Part shown: in pieces, positions 35,376-45,369 of the stretch | Numbering within the stretch: the stretch's first letter is position 1 | How the letters are laid out: every line of letters starts with the position of its first letter | NCBI RefSeq assembly: GCF_000711985.1 | Contig: NZ_JONU01000008.1 | Location: 186,001-250,000 of the forward strand | Reading direction: 5' to 3' | Source: Rheinheimera texasensis DSM 17496 | GTDB lineage: Bacteria > Pseudomonadota > Gammaproteobacteria > Enterobacterales > Alteromonadaceae | Length of the DNA stretch: 64,000 nucleotides | The notes under the pieces: generated by a model | What the model saw: the letters and a program-made list of their open reading frames with translations, nothing else | The model's database searches: none | Told to the model about the DNA's origin: nothing | Made by a program: the position numbers and the translations under genes

Positions 35376-36763
35376 GCAACCTGCTCCTGACGCTGGGGTA
35401 ATTGCAGACAAATCTGCAGGCCACAGACTTTATCACCCTGAACCAGATTTTGGGCATGGATTTGACCCTGATGTTGTTTCATCGCCTGCGCAGCGATAGC
35501 AAGCCCAAGGCCGGTACCACCAGCACCGGCAGTACGCGCATCCGACACGCGGTAAAACGGCTCAAAAATTGCCTGCAGGGCAGTGGGCGGGATGCCGGGG
35601 CCCTGATCTGCGACGTAAATCTGCACCAGGCCGTTTTGCAATTGCAGCGATAAGCGGATTTGCGCTGCTGCCGGGCTGTATTTGATCGCGTTACGAAGCA
35701 CGTTTTCTATGGCGCGCGCCAGCAACCGGCTGTCCGCCTCCACCAGACACTGCGCAGGCGCTTCCAGCTGTAGCTGTTGCTGTTTCGGTGCAGCTTCAAT
35801 CTGGTTGACCTGAATAATTTCTTCCAGTAATTCAACGAGATCAATATCCTGCAACTGCAGTTGATATTGCCCGGCGTCGAGGCGACTGAAGGTCAGCAGC
35901 TCATCCAGCATACTGTCGATTTTATCCAGTTCCTGCGATAAACGCGGTAACTGGCTACCGCCGCCCTGGCGTTGTTCCAGCGCGATCGCCAGCTGAGCGC
36001 GTGTTAAGGGGGAGCGAAGTTCGTGCGAGATATCGCGCAGCAGCCGTTGCTGGTTTTGCAGTAAGGCGCCAATTTGGCTTGCCATCGTATTAAAACCCCG
36101 CGCCAGCTCGCCAATTTCATCACTGCGGCTGGCAGCCTGCTGCACCCGGCTGGTTAAATCGCCGCCGGCAAACTGCAAACTGTGCTGCTGTAATTGGCGT
36201 AAAGGCCTCGTAATAGTCAAAGCCAGCCCGATACTGGCCAATGCCGACACTAATAAAAACAGCAGCGGAATGGTCAGTTCCGGCAATTGCGCCAGGCTTA
36301 ACAAGCCTGGTTTTTCCGGCCGTGGCTGCTGCTGATATAACACCAGCGGCTGGCCATTGAGGCGGACAAAAAACGGCCCGGCCAGACTGATATGGCGATG
36401 CAGGAATAAGCGCGGTTTATCGAACTGCGACAGTTCCGTCAGCCAGCTCTGGTCAAAACCACGTGGCAGAATATGCGCGTTCAGAATGCGCTGACTGACC
36501 GGGTCGACCAGCAACCAGCGGTTGTTCTCCCGTCGGTTCAGCCGCTGCAGTAAATCTTCCACACTGTCAAAACGTTTAATGCTGTGCAGCATACGCTCAG
36601 CCTGTTCGTGCACACCGGGCGGCAGCCGGCGGATCACGGTGTCGTCGAGAAAGGCTTTCGCCAGCAGCCAGGCCGAAGCAATCGTCAGTATCAACACCAG
36701 CCAGAACCAGCTGAACAGCCGGAATGCCAGATAACGCCACGGATTAACCCAGTTCAGTTGCAT
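35372..36763 (-). CDS. cpxA: envelope stress sensor histidine kinase CpxA
   Basis: 463 residues. Two membrane helices (about 14-38 and 164-186) flank a periplasmic sensor. HAMP (ITRPLRQLQQHSLQFAGGDLTSRV), phosphoacceptor His in RDISHELRSPLTRAQLAI, N box (IENVLRNAIKYSP), G1 (VADQGPGIP) and G2 (GGTGLGLAIA). The ATG at 36763 has GGAG 6 bases upstream and overlaps the cpxR stop by one base. It phosphorylates CpxR on envelope stress. Confidence 0.9.
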   Translation of the reverse strand: MQLNWVNPWRYLAFRLFSWFWLVLILTIASAWLLAKAFLDDTVIRRLPPGVHEQAERMLHSIKRFDSVEDLLQRLNRRENNRWLLVDPVSQRILNAHILPRGFDQSWLTELSQFDKPRLFLHRHISLAGPFFVRLNGQPLVLYQQQPRPEKPGLLSLAQLPELTIPLLFLLVSALASIGLALTITRPLRQLQQHSLQFAGGDLTSRVQQAASRSDEIGELARGFNTMASQIGALLQNQQRLLRDISHELRSPLTRAQLAIALEQRQGGGSQLPRLSQELDKIDSMLDELLTFSRLDAGQYQLQLQDIDLVELLEEIIQVNQIEAAPKQQQLQLEAPAQCLVEADSRLLARAIENVLRNAIKYSPAAAQIRLSLQLQNGLVQIYVADQGPGIPPTALQAIFEPFYRVSDARTAGAGGTGLGLAIAAQAMKQHQGQIHAQNLVQGDKVCGLQICLQLPQRQEQVA

Positions 36764-37458
36764 CAGCACTCCAGAAACAAATAGCCGCTACCGCGCAGCG
36801 TCTGGATTTTTTCAGTGCTGGCACCCTGCGCCAGCTTTTTGCGGATATTACTGACATGCATGTCGAGACTGCGGTCATATTGCTGCAACACCCGGCCCAT
36901 CACTTCTTTACTGAGTTCTTCTTTGCTGACTACCCGGCCGGCATGGTTCATCAGGTATTCCAGCAATTGAAACTCAGTAGCGGTTAATACAACATTGTGG
37001 CCTTCGCAGTGCACCTGACGGTTTTGCCGGTTCAAGGCAACACCGTTCAGTTCCAGCAGCGGCACCTGATGCTGCACCGGTTGTTGCGCCAGTTCGACCC
37101 GGCGTAAAATTGCGCGCACCCGGGCACTGAGTTCGCGCGGATTAAATGGCTTGGCCAGATAGTCGTCTGCGCCCAGCTCTAAACCCAAAATCCGGTCAAT
37201 GTCATCGCCGCGAGCGGTCAGCATCAGCACCGGGCAATAACTGGTTTGCCGAAGTTGACGCAGCAGCGACAGGCCGTCGAGCCCCGGCAACATAATGTCG
37301 AGTAAAATCAGCTGATAAGCACCGCTTTGGGCTTTTTGCAGGCCTTTGATACCGTCGGCTGCATGGTCGAGGCTGAAACCGTCCAGTGTCAGATAGTCGG
37401 TGACCAGCTGGCTTAACTCAGCATCGTCGTCAATCAGCAGAATATTCGGATGTTGCAT
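36763..37458 (-). CDS. cpxR: response regulator CpxR
   Basis: 231 residues. OmpR-type regulator: receiver domain with NILLIDDDAELSQLV, phosphoacceptor Asp in ILLDIMLPGLDG, Thr in LMLTARGDD, Lys in YLAKPFNPREL; winged-helix domain with LTATEFQLLEYLMNHAGRVVSKEEL and RSLDMHVSNIRKKL. First gene of cpxR-cpxA-pldB-like, divergent from cpxP. Confidence 0.93.
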   Translation of the reverse strand: MQHPNILLIDDDAELSQLVTDYLTLDGFSLDHAADGIKGLQKAQSGAYQLILLDIMLPGLDGLSLLRQLRQTSYCPVLMLTARGDDIDRILGLELGADDYLAKPFNPRELSARVRAILRRVELAQQPVQHQVPLLELNGVALNRQNRQVHCEGHNVVLTATEFQLLEYLMNHAGRVVSKEELSKEVMGRVLQQYDRSLDMHVSNIRKKLAQGASTEKIQTLRGSGYLFLEC

Positions 37459-37544
37459 CTAAAACCCTCTTCGCTACAGCAATACATTCAAACCATAGTG
37501 GCCTTGTGTGCAGTGTAAGCAGCCGACATGGCCGGACAACTGTC

Positions 37545-37560
37545 TTTACCAAACCTTTAC
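37545..37560 (+). promoter_or_regulatory. CpxR-binding box between cpxR and cpxP
   Basis: TTTAC-N6-TTTAC, i.e. GTAAA-N6-GTAAA on the minus strand, matching the CpxR consensus GTAAA-N4-8-GTAAA. It lies about 90 bases from each start codon in the divergent gap, placed to activate both cpxP and the cpxRA operon. Confidence 0.7.
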
Positions 37561-37653
37561 CGCAGCTTTGCGTTGCTTTGCAGCCCAGAGCTTATGCTTG
37601 CATCATACAAAACAGACCCCTGTTTGTAATGTCTGAACTAACGGAGAGTGCAA

Positions 37654-38094
37654 ATGAAAGCTTTAAAAATCTTAGTTTTACCCGCTTTAATCAGCGCCGC
37701 ATTAGTGCTGGCGCAACCAGCCTTTGCCGGTCATGGCCCACAAGGTGGTGACGGTGCCACCCGGATGTTAAAAGGTCTGGATTTGACTGATGCACAGCGC
37801 GAACAGATCCGCGCGTTGGTGGCTGCCAGCAAAGCAGAAAAACCAGATTTAGCGGCTATGCAGCAGCATCATGATGCGCTGCAGGCGCTGGTCAAAGCTG
37901 ATCAGTTTGATGCTGCCGCCGCGCGTTTACTGCTGGAAAAACAGCAAAATACGATGCTCGAGCAGCAGTTGGAACGGCTGAAACTACAGCATGAAATCCG
38001 GGCGTTGTTAACCGATGAGCAAAAAGCCAAGCTGGATGAGCGCATGGCGAAAATGCGTGAACGGATGGCGGAGCGGGCGGGTAAAGACGACTGA
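37654..38094 (+). CDS. cpxP: CpxP/Spy-family periplasmic protein
   Basis: 146 residues. Signal peptide (ending AFA-GHG) and an all-helical protein with two LTxxQ motifs (LTDAQREQIRAL at about 45 and LTDEQKAKLDERM at about 120), the family signature. CpxP inhibits CpxA and assists folding in the periplasm. It starts at ATG 37654 with GGAG 7 bases upstream. Position opposite cpxR with a CpxR box supports the name over Spy. Confidence 0.85.
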   Translation: MKALKILVLPALISAALVLAQPAFAGHGPQGGDGATRMLKGLDLTDAQREQIRALVAASKAEKPDLAAMQQHHDALQALVKADQFDAAAARLLLEKQQNTMLEQQLERLKLQHEIRALLTDEQKAKLDERMAKMRERMAERAGKDD

Positions 38095-38142
38095 GGTTGT
38101 GGTCAGTGATGACGACTCTGCAGTACTCTAAACCGCGTGGGT

Positions 38143-38172
38143 AAAAAAAACCGGGCCGGCGCCCGGTTTTTC
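38143..38172. terminator. bidirectional terminator between cpxP and ntrC
   Basis: AACCGGGC-CGGC-GCCCGGTT between an A-run and a T-run, in the gap between two converging genes. Confidence 0.85.
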
Positions 38173-38200
38173 TCTGTTGGCGATTAACACAACAACAGGC

Positions 38201-39607
38201 TTATTCCATATCCAGCTCTTTCAGTTTACGTGTCAGCGTATTGCGGCCCCAGCCGAGGCGTTTGGCGGCATCTTGTTTATGGCCGTGGGTAAACTGTAAC
38301 GCTTGCTTCAGCACAATCCGTTCAAACTCCGGGCCGGCTTCGGCCAGAATATCTTCGGCACCTGTTGCTAACTTATGGCTAACCCACTGCGCTAATAGAT
38401 CCTGCCAGCTGTGCTGACCGTCGCCGCTGCTGACCACAGGTTTTGGCGCGCTGGTTAGCTCCGGCGGTAAATCGGACAACAGGATTTGTTTACCGGAGGC
38501 CATTACTGTCAACCAGCGACAGGTATTCTCCAGCTGGCGCACATTGCCGGGCCAGTCGAGCTGCGACAAAAACTTTTCTGTTTCCAGTGCTAAATCTTTG
38601 GCTTCGACATTCATTTCGCGCGCCGCCTGCACCAGGAAATGCCGGGTTAGTTTCGGAATGTCCTGTTTGCGATCCCGCAGCGACGGAATATGAATACGGA
38701 TCACGTTTAAGCGGTGGAATAAATCTTCGCGGAATTTGCCCTCAGCTACCAGTTGTTCCAGGTTTTGGTGCGTGGCCGCGATGATCCGCACATCAACACT
38801 GACTTCCTGATGGCCGCCGACCCGGTAAAACTGACCATCGGCCAGCACGCGCAGCAGCCGGGTCTGCACGTCGAGCGGCATGTCACCAATTTCATCTAAA
38901 AACAAAGTGCCGCCGTCGGCCTGTTCAAACCGGCCTTTGCGTAAAGTCGCCGCGCCGGTAAAAGCGCCTTTTTCATGGCCGAACAGTTCAGATTCAATCA
39001 GATCTTTTGGAATAGCCGCCATATTCAGTGCGATAAAAGGCGCTTCGGCCCGCGGGCTGTGTTTGTGCAGCGCATGCGCCACTAACTCTTTCCCGGTGCC
39101 GCTCTGGCCATTGATCAGCACACTGATGCTGGAACGCGACAGGCGGCCAATGGCGCGGAAGACTTCCTGCATGGCTGGCGCTTCGCCAATGATTTCCGGC
39201 ACGTGCGAGGGTGCAGCACTACTGGCACGTGGTTTTTTCGCCTGCGCATGTTCCAGTGCCCGGCTAATCAGCGCGACTGCTTCGTTGACGTCAAAGGGTT
39301 TGGGCAGATATTCAAAAGCGCCGCGTTTGAAGGCATTGACGGCACTATCGAGATCCGAATGTGCCGTCATAATAATCACCGGCAGCTCCGGCGCCAGCGC
39401 CTGCAGTTTGCTCAGTAGCTGCATGCCGTCTGTTCCGGGCATACGGATATCCGAGACCACCACTGAGGGCTGGTCAAACTCGAGGCGCTGCAACATCAGG
39501 TCAGCAGAGGCGTAACTCTCGCAGACAATTCCGGCGCGCGACAGGGCTTTTTCCAATACCCAACGGATGGAATTGTCGTCGTCAATGATCCAGACATTCT
39601 GCGTCAT
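38201..39607 (-). CDS. glnG: nitrogen regulation response regulator NtrC
   Basis: 468 residues. Receiver (WIIDDDNSIRWVLEKAL; Asp in VVSDIRMPGTDG), AAA+ sigma-54 activator domain (GQSGTGKELVAHALH, GAFTGA in HEKGAFTGAATLRKGRFEQADGGTLFLDEIGDMP, LREDLFHRLNVIRI-type region) and a Fis-type HTH (HKQDAAKRLGWGRNTLTRKLKEL). It activates sigma-54 promoters under nitrogen limitation. Overlaps ntrB by 4 bases (ATGA). Confidence 0.96.
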   Translation of the reverse strand: MTQNVWIIDDDNSIRWVLEKALSRAGIVCESYASADLMLQRLEFDQPSVVVSDIRMPGTDGMQLLSKLQALAPELPVIIMTAHSDLDSAVNAFKRGAFEYLPKPFDVNEAVALISRALEHAQAKKPRASSAAPSHVPEIIGEAPAMQEVFRAIGRLSRSSISVLINGQSGTGKELVAHALHKHSPRAEAPFIALNMAAIPKDLIESELFGHEKGAFTGAATLRKGRFEQADGGTLFLDEIGDMPLDVQTRLLRVLADGQFYRVGGHQEVSVDVRIIAATHQNLEQLVAEGKFREDLFHRLNVIRIHIPSLRDRKQDIPKLTRHFLVQAAREMNVEAKDLALETEKFLSQLDWPGNVRQLENTCRWLTVMASGKQILLSDLPPELTSAPKPVVSSGDGQHSWQDLLAQWVSHKLATGAEDILAEAGPEFERIVLKQALQFTHGHKQDAAKRLGWGRNTLTRKLKELDME

Positions 39608-40686
39608 GGGTTTGCTCCTTCTGCGCTAATCGGTAAGTACAATGTGAATTCGGTGCGGCCTGGCCAGCTGTCGCAGTCGATCCAGCCGCCATGCTGATGA
39701 ATGAGCGTTTGCGAAATCGACAAGCCGAGGCCGGTACCACCTGGTTTGCCGCTGACCATCGGATAAAACAGTGTGTCTTTAATGGCTGGCGGAATGCCCG
39801 GGCCGTTATCAATAACCCGTACCACGGCGACCAGCTTATGCCGGCGGCCGTGAATGGTATGCTGATGTAAAATGCGACTTTGCAGGATGATCTGACCGCC
39901 GCTGCCCAGCACTTGCTGCGCGTTACGGACAATATTCAACAGTGCTTGCTCCAGCAGTTCCGGGTCCAGTGAAAAGTCGGGGATACTGGGGTCATAATCG
40001 CGGATAAACTGGATGCTGTGTGGATTATCCATCTGCCCCAGCTGACTGACCCGTTCGATGATTTGGTGCAGATTTGATACCACTTTATGCGGCGGTTTGT
40101 AAGGGCCAAGTAAGCGGTCGACAAGATTCCGCAGCCGGTCGGCCTGAGCGATAATCAGCTGGGTATATTCTTTTTGTTCTTCGTTTAGTGATTCTTCCAG
40201 CAGCTGCGCGGCGCCACGAAGACCGCCCAGTGGATTTTTGATTTCGTGCGCCAGACCACGGATCAGTTCCCGTGCCGCCAGATGCTGATGTTGTTGCAGG
40301 CTTTCCATGCTGATTTTGCGTTGCTGGTCGACCTGGCGCAGTTCCATCAATAAGGCCGGTTGTTCGGTTTCCAGCCAGGTTGCGGTCATATCCAGTAATA
40401 AATGCCTGCCGTCCGGCATCACGCAATGCACATCACTGATGCCAAAACCCTGTTTGGTATTCAGCGTGCTGACCAGCTGAGCGGCACTTAAGTCACTGTA
40501 TTGAAACAAGCCGGGAAAATACTGCTGATGCAGACGTTTTTCACCGATGCCAAGCAAAGCGCAGCAGGCGGTATTGAAACAAGACACCTGAAGCTGGGTA
40601 TCCAGCACCAGGATGGCGGTTGTCAGCTGCTCGGCCAGATTAATTCCGGGCAATTCAAGGGCGATATGTGCTTGGGTCACGGCCAT
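39604..40686 (-). CDS. glnL: nitrogen regulation sensor kinase NtrB
   Basis: 360 residues, soluble. PAS domain (about 15-120), phosphoacceptor His in LIRGLAHEIKNPLGGLRGAAQLLEE, N box (ALLNIVRNAQQVL), G1 (VIDNGPGIP) and G2 (GGTGLGLSIS). It phosphorylates or dephosphorylates NtrC in response to PII. ATG 40686 has AGGA too close, whereas GTG 40680 sits 7 bases after AGGA, so the true start may be two codons later. A NtrC site lies just upstream. Confidence 0.95.
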   Translation of the reverse strand: MAVTQAHIALELPGINLAEQLTTAILVLDTQLQVSCFNTACCALLGIGEKRLHQQYFPGLFQYSDLSAAQLVSTLNTKQGFGISDVHCVMPDGRHLLLDMTATWLETEQPALLMELRQVDQQRKISMESLQQHQHLAARELIRGLAHEIKNPLGGLRGAAQLLEESLNEEQKEYTQLIIAQADRLRNLVDRLLGPYKPPHKVVSNLHQIIERVSQLGQMDNPHSIQFIRDYDPSIPDFSLDPELLEQALLNIVRNAQQVLGSGGQIILQSRILHQHTIHGRRHKLVAVVRVIDNGPGIPPAIKDTLFYPMVSGKPGGTGLGLSISQTLIHQHGGWIDCDSWPGRTEFTLYLPISAEGANP

Positions 40687-40693
40687 TTCCTAT

Positions 40694-40710
40694 TGCACCA
40701 ACTTAGTGCA
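40694..40710 (-). promoter_or_regulatory. NtrC-binding site at the ntrB promoter/leader
   Basis: TGCACC-AACTT-AGTGCA, a near-perfect palindrome matching the NtrC consensus TGCACCA-N3-TGGTGCA. It ends 8 bases before the ntrB ATG, so NtrC bound there would repress ntrBC, as at glnL in enteric bacteria. Confidence 0.8.
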
Positions 40711-40759
40711 TTTTGGCGTCCAGTTTAGCTGATTTGCTTAGTGGACGGGCCGGTTTGCA

Positions 40760-41290
40760 CTATTTTGGGGTAATTGCTGATGCTCGGTGCAGAAAAAACG
40801 TTGTTACAGGACTGGTAGCAATAACCTTGCCGTTTTGATCGCTGAGTTCCAGCATCAGTTGATGTTCGCCACGATCTATATTATGCAGGATAAAATTGGC
40901 ATTACTGCTTGGCCCGGCGACGGCCTGTCCGTCGAGATAAAGCCTGACGCGCAGGCCCTGTGCGAATAAGGGTTTGACCTGCCCGGAAACGTACACAGTG
41001 CCGCTGTTCTCGCGCACAGTGCCTTCCTGCTCCGGTTTTAAGATGCTGACTTCAAATTTCGGTGTTTGATCGATACTGCGCTGGCTGATTTCGGTCGGGG
41101 TCACCGCTGGCATCCGGTTGCCTTCTTTGAGCTGCAACTGCGAAGCGCCCGGCACCGGATTATCAGAAAAAACTGGCACATTATTTTTGTCGACAGTGAC
41201 AAAAACCGGTTTGTCGTCGTTTTTTTCCTGTGCCAGCACAGGAGTCAGCAGCAAGGCTGCCAATAACAGGGACCAACCAGCAAGTTTCAT
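40760..41290 (-). CDS. DUF4124-like secreted protein
   Basis: 176 residues. Signal peptide (LLLAALLLTPVLA-QE). A short N-terminal stretch (VFVTVDKNNVPVFSDNPVPGA) resembles the DUF4124 pattern seen in many gammaproteobacterial periplasmic proteins. The C-terminal half (VSILKPEQEGTVRENSGTVYVSGQVKPL...LYLDGQAVAG...NIDRGEHQLMLELSDQNGKVIATS) looks like an Ig-like beta-sandwich. The function is unknown. Lies between glnA and ntrB, the usual slot in related genomes. GTG 41293 is an alternative start. Confidence 0.75.
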   Translation of the reverse strand: MKLAGWSLLLAALLLTPVLAQEKNDDKPVFVTVDKNNVPVFSDNPVPGASQLQLKEGNRMPAVTPTEISQRSIDQTPKFEVSILKPEQEGTVRENSGTVYVSGQVKPLFAQGLRVRLYLDGQAVAGPSSNANFILHNIDRGEHQLMLELSDQNGKVIATSPVTTFFLHRASAITPK

Positions 41291-41361
41291 CACAGCGTCC
41301 AGCCAGATTAAAGGGGTGATGGATTAACTCTAACCGGCTTTTTTGCATTTGACCAGAATAA

Positions 41362-41383
41362 AAAGCCCGCAATAGCGGGCTTT
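41362..41383 (-). terminator. glnA terminator
   Basis: AAAGCCCGC-AATA-GCGGGCTTT, with A-rich sequence on the + side giving a T-run on the minus strand, between the glnA stop (41431) and the DUF4124 gene. It would largely separate glnA from ntrBC transcription. Confidence 0.8.
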
Positions 41384-41430
41384 AAATTTATCTGGTACAC
41401 ACTTTATAAATCAGTGTGTTAGCTTGGTTA

Positions 41431-42840
41431 TTACACGCTGTAATACAGTTCGTATTCCAGTGGGTGCACAGCCATAGACACGCGTTTGGCTTCAGCACGT
41501 TTCAGTGCGATATACGCATCGATCATCGCGTCTGACATCACGCCGCCTTTGGTGAAGATACCGCGGTTGGCTTCCAGTGCGTCCAGTGCTTCGTCCAGTG
41601 AACCACAAACTTGTGGGATCAGTGCTTCTTCTTCTGGCGGCAGGTCGTACAGATCTTTGTCCATTGCATCGCCCGGGTGGATCTTGTTCTGGATACCATC
41701 CAGACCGGCCATCAGTTGAGCAACGAATGCCAGGTACGGGTTTGCTGCCGGATCCGGGAAACGTACTTCGATACGACGTGCTTTTGCACTTGGTACCAGT
41801 GGAATACGCACAGAAGCAGAACGGTTACGGGCTGAATAAGCAAGCATCACCGGAGCTTCATAGTGTGGAACCAGACGCTTGTACGAGTTGGTTGACGGGT
41901 TAGTGAACGCGTTGATGGCTTTCGCGTGCTTGATGATACCGCCGATGTAGTACAGCGCGGTTTCAGACAGACCAGCATATTTGTCGCCGGCAAACAGGTT
42001 GACGCCGTCTTTGGCTAAAGACTGGTGGCAGTGCATACCTGAACCGTTGTCGCCAACGATTGGTTTTGGCATGAAAGTTACGGTTTTACCGTACATATGT
42101 GCCACGTTGTGTACAACATATTTCAGTTGCTGAATTTCGTCGGCTTTTTTCGTCAGCGTGTTAAAACGGGTAGCGATTTCGTTCTGACCGGCAGTCGCCA
42201 CTTCGTGGTGGTGCGCTTCAACAACCTGACCCATCTCTTCCAGCACCATACACATAGCACTGCGGATGTCGTGGTGTTGATCTACTGGTGGTACCGGGAA
42301 ATAACCGCCTTTTACGCCAGGACGGTGGGCTTTGTTGCCATCTTCATATTCAGCATCTGAATTCCAGGCAGCTTCTGAAGAATCAACTTTGAAGAAAGAA
42401 CCAGACATGTCGTTTTTGAAACGCACGTCGTCAAACATGAACCACTCTGGTTCAGGGCCAAACAGCACAGTGTCTGCGATGCCGGTAGATTTCAGGTATT
42501 CTTCAGCGCGTTTTGCGATCGAACGCGGGCAACGCTCGTAACCTTGCATAGTGCTTGGTTCGATCACGTCACAGCTGATCAGGATAGTGGTTTCTTCGAA
42601 GAACGGGTCCAGCAGCATAGTGCTGGCGTCTGGCATCAGGATCATGTCTGAATCGTTGATGCCTTTCCAGCCGGCAATCGAAGAGCCGTCGAACATTTTG
42701 CCGTTCTCGAAGAAATCTTCGTCGATTTGGCTGGCAGGAATAGTGACGTGCTGCTCTTTACCTTTGGTGTCAGTAAAACGTAAATCAACAAACTTCACGT
42801 CGTTTTCTTTCATAAAACTCAGAACGTTCGATGCAGACAT
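41431..42840 (-). CDS. glnA: glutamine synthetase, type I
   Basis: 469 residues, the same length as E. coli GlnA. It makes glutamine from glutamate and ammonia. [69 protein letters not shown] and the adenylylation Tyr in DLYDLPPEE are all present, so GlnE control is expected. ATG 42840 has GGAGG 5 bases upstream. Upstream lie a sigma-54 promoter and two NtrC sites. Confidence 0.98.
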   Translation of the reverse strand: MSASNVLSFMKENDVKFVDLRFTDTKGKEQHVTIPASQIDEDFFENGKMFDGSSIAGWKGINDSDMILMPDASTMLLDPFFEETTILISCDVIEPSTMQGYERCPRSIAKRAEEYLKSTGIADTVLFGPEPEWFMFDDVRFKNDMSGSFFKVDSSEAAWNSDAEYEDGNKAHRPGVKGGYFPVPPVDQHHDIRSAMCMVLEEMGQVVEAHHHEVATAGQNEIATRFNTLTKKADEIQQLKYVVHNVAHMYGKTVTFMPKPIVGDNGSGMHCHQSLAKDGVNLFAGDKYAGLSETALYYIGGIIKHAKAINAFTNPSTNSYKRLVPHYEAPVMLAYSARNRSASVRIPLVPSAKARRIEVRFPDPAANPYLAFVAQLMAGLDGIQNKIHPGDAMDKDLYDLPPEEEALIPQVCGSLDEALDALEANRGIFTKGGVMSDAMIDAYIALKRAEAKRVSMAVHPLEYELYYSV

Positions 42841-42905
42841 GCATTCCTCCGGATTCAACTCAAACTAAGGTTCAGGTGCGGCTTGCCGCCGGGTTGCGCT
42901 CCTAA

Positions 42906-42921
42906 TGCTAAAGCTATGCCA
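42906..42921 (-). promoter_or_regulatory. sigma-54 promoter of glnA
   Basis: On the minus strand TGGCAT-AGCTT-TAGCA: the GG and GC are 12 bases apart and most consensus positions match. It lies 66 bases upstream of the glnA ATG and downstream of two NtrC sites, as at glnAp2 of enteric bacteria. Confidence 0.75.
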
Positions 42922-42984
42922 TTATCATAAGTGCATGATTTTAATCGGTATAGCTGGCAAGTTCTGCACGGCACACTAAAAATA

Positions 42985-43022
42985 TGCACTGTTATGGTGC
43001 GATAAGGCACCATGCTGGTGCA
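42985..43022 (-). promoter_or_regulatory. paired NtrC-binding sites upstream of glnA
   Basis: TGCACTGTTATGGTGCG (42985-43001) and GGCACCATGCTGGTGCA (43006-43022) both match TGCACCA-N3-TGGTGCA. Their centres are 21 bases apart (two helical turns), about 100 and 120 bases upstream of the predicted transcription start. That spacing suits cooperative enhancer binding. Confidence 0.82.
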
Positions 43023-43411
43023 TTTGTGCGGGTGTTGCCCCGCTTCTGTGCAGCGCCAGACGGCAGCGCTAACGATAGCAAGATTTCACCCCAATGCTGC
43101 TGCTCTCTCAAAAATAAAGCTGATGAAGGATTTTGTCACAGCCAGCCACAGCTTTAAGTTTCTGTTATGGGTGCAAATATCCCGGCAATTCGACGGGCAT
43201 GGCAAAAGAATTGCTTGAATGTGTGCTGGTTGTCGCAGGATTTTGTTTGGGTTGAAAGCTGTATCGCTGAAAAAAACAGCAAGGGCGGACCAGATAAATT
43301 TCCCTGTCAGTCGTAAAGCAGGTAAAATACGCGCACCAATTTTTCGGGTACTTGCGGTGGGGCACTACAGGCGGGTACACATTTACACTTCACTAAGCGA
43401 GTACCAAATAA
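43023..43411. other. intergenic region upstream of typA, no gene seen
   Basis: 389 bases between the glnA enhancer and typA. Short frames exist here but lack ribosome sites, family motifs or credible composition. TAAAAT at 43323-43328 could be a typA -10 box, without a clear -35. No strong hairpin or repeat stands out. Confidence 0.5.
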
Positions 43412-45232
43412 ATGTCTTATGATATCAGCAAGTTGCGCAATATCGCCATCATTGCGCACGTTGACCACGGTAAAACTACACTTGTTGACAAATTACTGCA
43501 ACAGTCCGGCACCTTCGACGCCCGTGCTAAATTGCAGGAACGGATGATGGATTCTAACGCGCAGGAATCTGAGCGCGGCATTACCATCCTGGCAAAAAAT
43601 ACTTCAGTCCGCTGGAATGGATATCAGATCAACATCCTGGATACACCAGGCCACGCCGACTTCGGTGGTGAAGTTGAGCGCGTCCTGTCAATGGCAGACT
43701 CTGTGCTGTTATTAGTCGACGCGGTTGAAGGCCCAATGCCACAAACCCGCTTCGTAACCCAAAAAGCTTTCGCCCACGGTTTAAAACCTATCGTTGTTGT
43801 GAACAAAATCGACCGTCCGGGCGCTCGTCCGGATTGGGTTATTGACCAGGTCTTTGACCTGTTCGACAACTTAGGCGCGACTGACGAGCAGTTAGATTTC
43901 CCAATCGTTTACGCATCAGCCATCAACGGCTGGGCGACGCTCGATTACAACGAACCAAAAACTGACATCAACGACCTGTTCGCCGCTATCGTTGAACACG
44001 TGGCACCGCCACAAGTAGAGCTGGATGGCGACACGCAAATCCAGGTGTCTCAGTTAGACTACTCCAGCTACCTCGGCATTATCGGTATCGGCCGCATCAA
44101 ACGCGGTACTTTACGTGTTAACCAGCAAGTCACCGTATTAGGTGCTGACGGTTCTAAGCGTAACGGTAAAGTCGGTCAGGTCTTCACCTATTTAGGTCTG
44201 GAACGGATTGATACGCAGGAAGCCAACGCAGGTGACATCATTGCCTTCACCGGGTTAGGCGACCTGAAAATTTCCGACACTATCTGTGCACCAACCACAC
44301 TGGAAGCTTTACCGCCATTACAAGTGGATGAGCCAACAGTGACTATGACTTTCCAGGTCAACACGTCACCGTTCGCCGGTAAAGAAGGTAAGTTTGTTAC
44401 CTCACGTCAGATCCTGGAACGTTTAAACCACGAACTGAAACACAACGTTGCACTGCGTGTTGAAGAAACTGAAGACGGCGACAAGTTCAAAGTTTCTGGC
44501 CGTGGTGAGCTGCACTTAGGTGTTTTAATCGAAAACATGCGCCGTGAAGGTTTCGAACTGGCCGTATCTCGTCCTGAAGTAATCATGAAAGTGATTGATG
44601 GCGAGAAAATGGAACCAATCGAAAACGTCACTATCGACGTGGAAGAGCAACACCAGGGCTCTATCATGGAGAAAATGGGCGAGCGTAAAGCTGAGATGAC
44701 CAACATGCAGCCAGACGGCAAAGGCCGCATCCGCATGGATTTCCAGATGCCAAGCCGCGGTCTGATCGGTTTCCGTACTGAGTTCATGACACTGACTTCA
44801 GGTACAGGCCTGATGTATAACAGCTTTGATCATTACGGCCCACACAAAGGCGGTAACATCGGCCTGCGTATGAACGGCGTGCTGATCTCTAACGCGACAG
44901 GTAAAGCTGCCGGTTATGCGATTTTCTCACTGCAGGAACGTGGCCGGATGTTTATCGGTCATGCCGATGAAGTGTATGAAGGCCAGGTGATTGGTATTCA
45001 CAGCCGCAGCAACGACCTGACAGTGAACTGCTTAAAAGGCAAACAGCTGACCAACGTGCGCGCTTCGGGTACTGACGAAGCCATCAACTTAGTGCCGCCA
45101 ATCCGCTACACGCTGGAACAGGCGCTGGAATTTATCGATGACGACGAGCTGGTTGAAGTAACACCACAGTCTATCCGCATCCGTAAACGTCACCTGACAG
45201 AAAACGACCGTAAACGCGCCAGCCGCGCTTAA
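43412..45232 (+). CDS. typA: ribosome-associated GTPase TypA/BipA
   Basis: 606 residues. Translation-factor GTPase: G1 [24 protein letters not shown] (switch), [29 protein letters not shown]; domain II ([10 protein letters not shown]), the EF-G-like domains III/V ([21 protein letters not shown]) and the BipA C-terminal domain ([16 protein letters not shown]). It acts in 50S assembly and stress adaptation. No good ribosome site precedes the ATG (AAATAA). Confidence 0.97.
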   Translation: MSYDISKLRNIAIIAHVDHGKTTLVDKLLQQSGTFDARAKLQERMMDSNAQESERGITILAKNTSVRWNGYQINILDTPGHADFGGEVERVLSMADSVLLLVDAVEGPMPQTRFVTQKAFAHGLKPIVVVNKIDRPGARPDWVIDQVFDLFDNLGATDEQLDFPIVYASAINGWATLDYNEPKTDINDLFAAIVEHVAPPQVELDGDTQIQVSQLDYSSYLGIIGIGRIKRGTLRVNQQVTVLGADGSKRNGKVGQVFTYLGLERIDTQEANAGDIIAFTGLGDLKISDTICAPTTLEALPPLQVDEPTVTMTFQVNTSPFAGKEGKFVTSRQILERLNHELKHNVALRVEETEDGDKFKVSGRGELHLGVLIENMRREGFELAVSRPEVIMKVIDGEKMEPIENVTIDVEEQHQGSIMEKMGERKAEMTNMQPDGKGRIRMDFQMPSRGLIGFRTEFMTLTSGTGLMYNSFDHYGPHKGGNIGLRMNGVLISNATGKAAGYAIFSLQERGRMFIGHADEVYEGQVIGIHSRSNDLTVNCLKGKQLTNVRASGTDEAINLVPPIRYTLEQALEFIDDDELVEVTPQSIRIRKRHLTENDRKRASRA

Positions 45233-45250
45233 TTCCGGTTGTTAGCTTCC

Positions 45251-45281
45251 AAACCCGCGCTTGTCGCGGGTTTTGTTTTTT
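45251..45281 (+). terminator. typA terminator
   Basis: AAACCCGCG-CTTGT-CGCGGGTTT followed by TGTTTTTT, 18 bases after the typA stop. Confidence 0.85.
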
Positions 45282-45369
45282 GGGACAAGGGACTGGCGAT
45301 GTTTGCCAATGCTGTGTATCGTGCAGCTCTGAGAAAAGTTGCTTATTTGTTGCATGGAGTCTTCGCGTC

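Noticed and set aside
43012-43422. Two short frames (68 and 67 codons) upstream of typA
   Set aside because: No ribosome site, no family motif, and they overlap the glnA enhancer and the typA leader.
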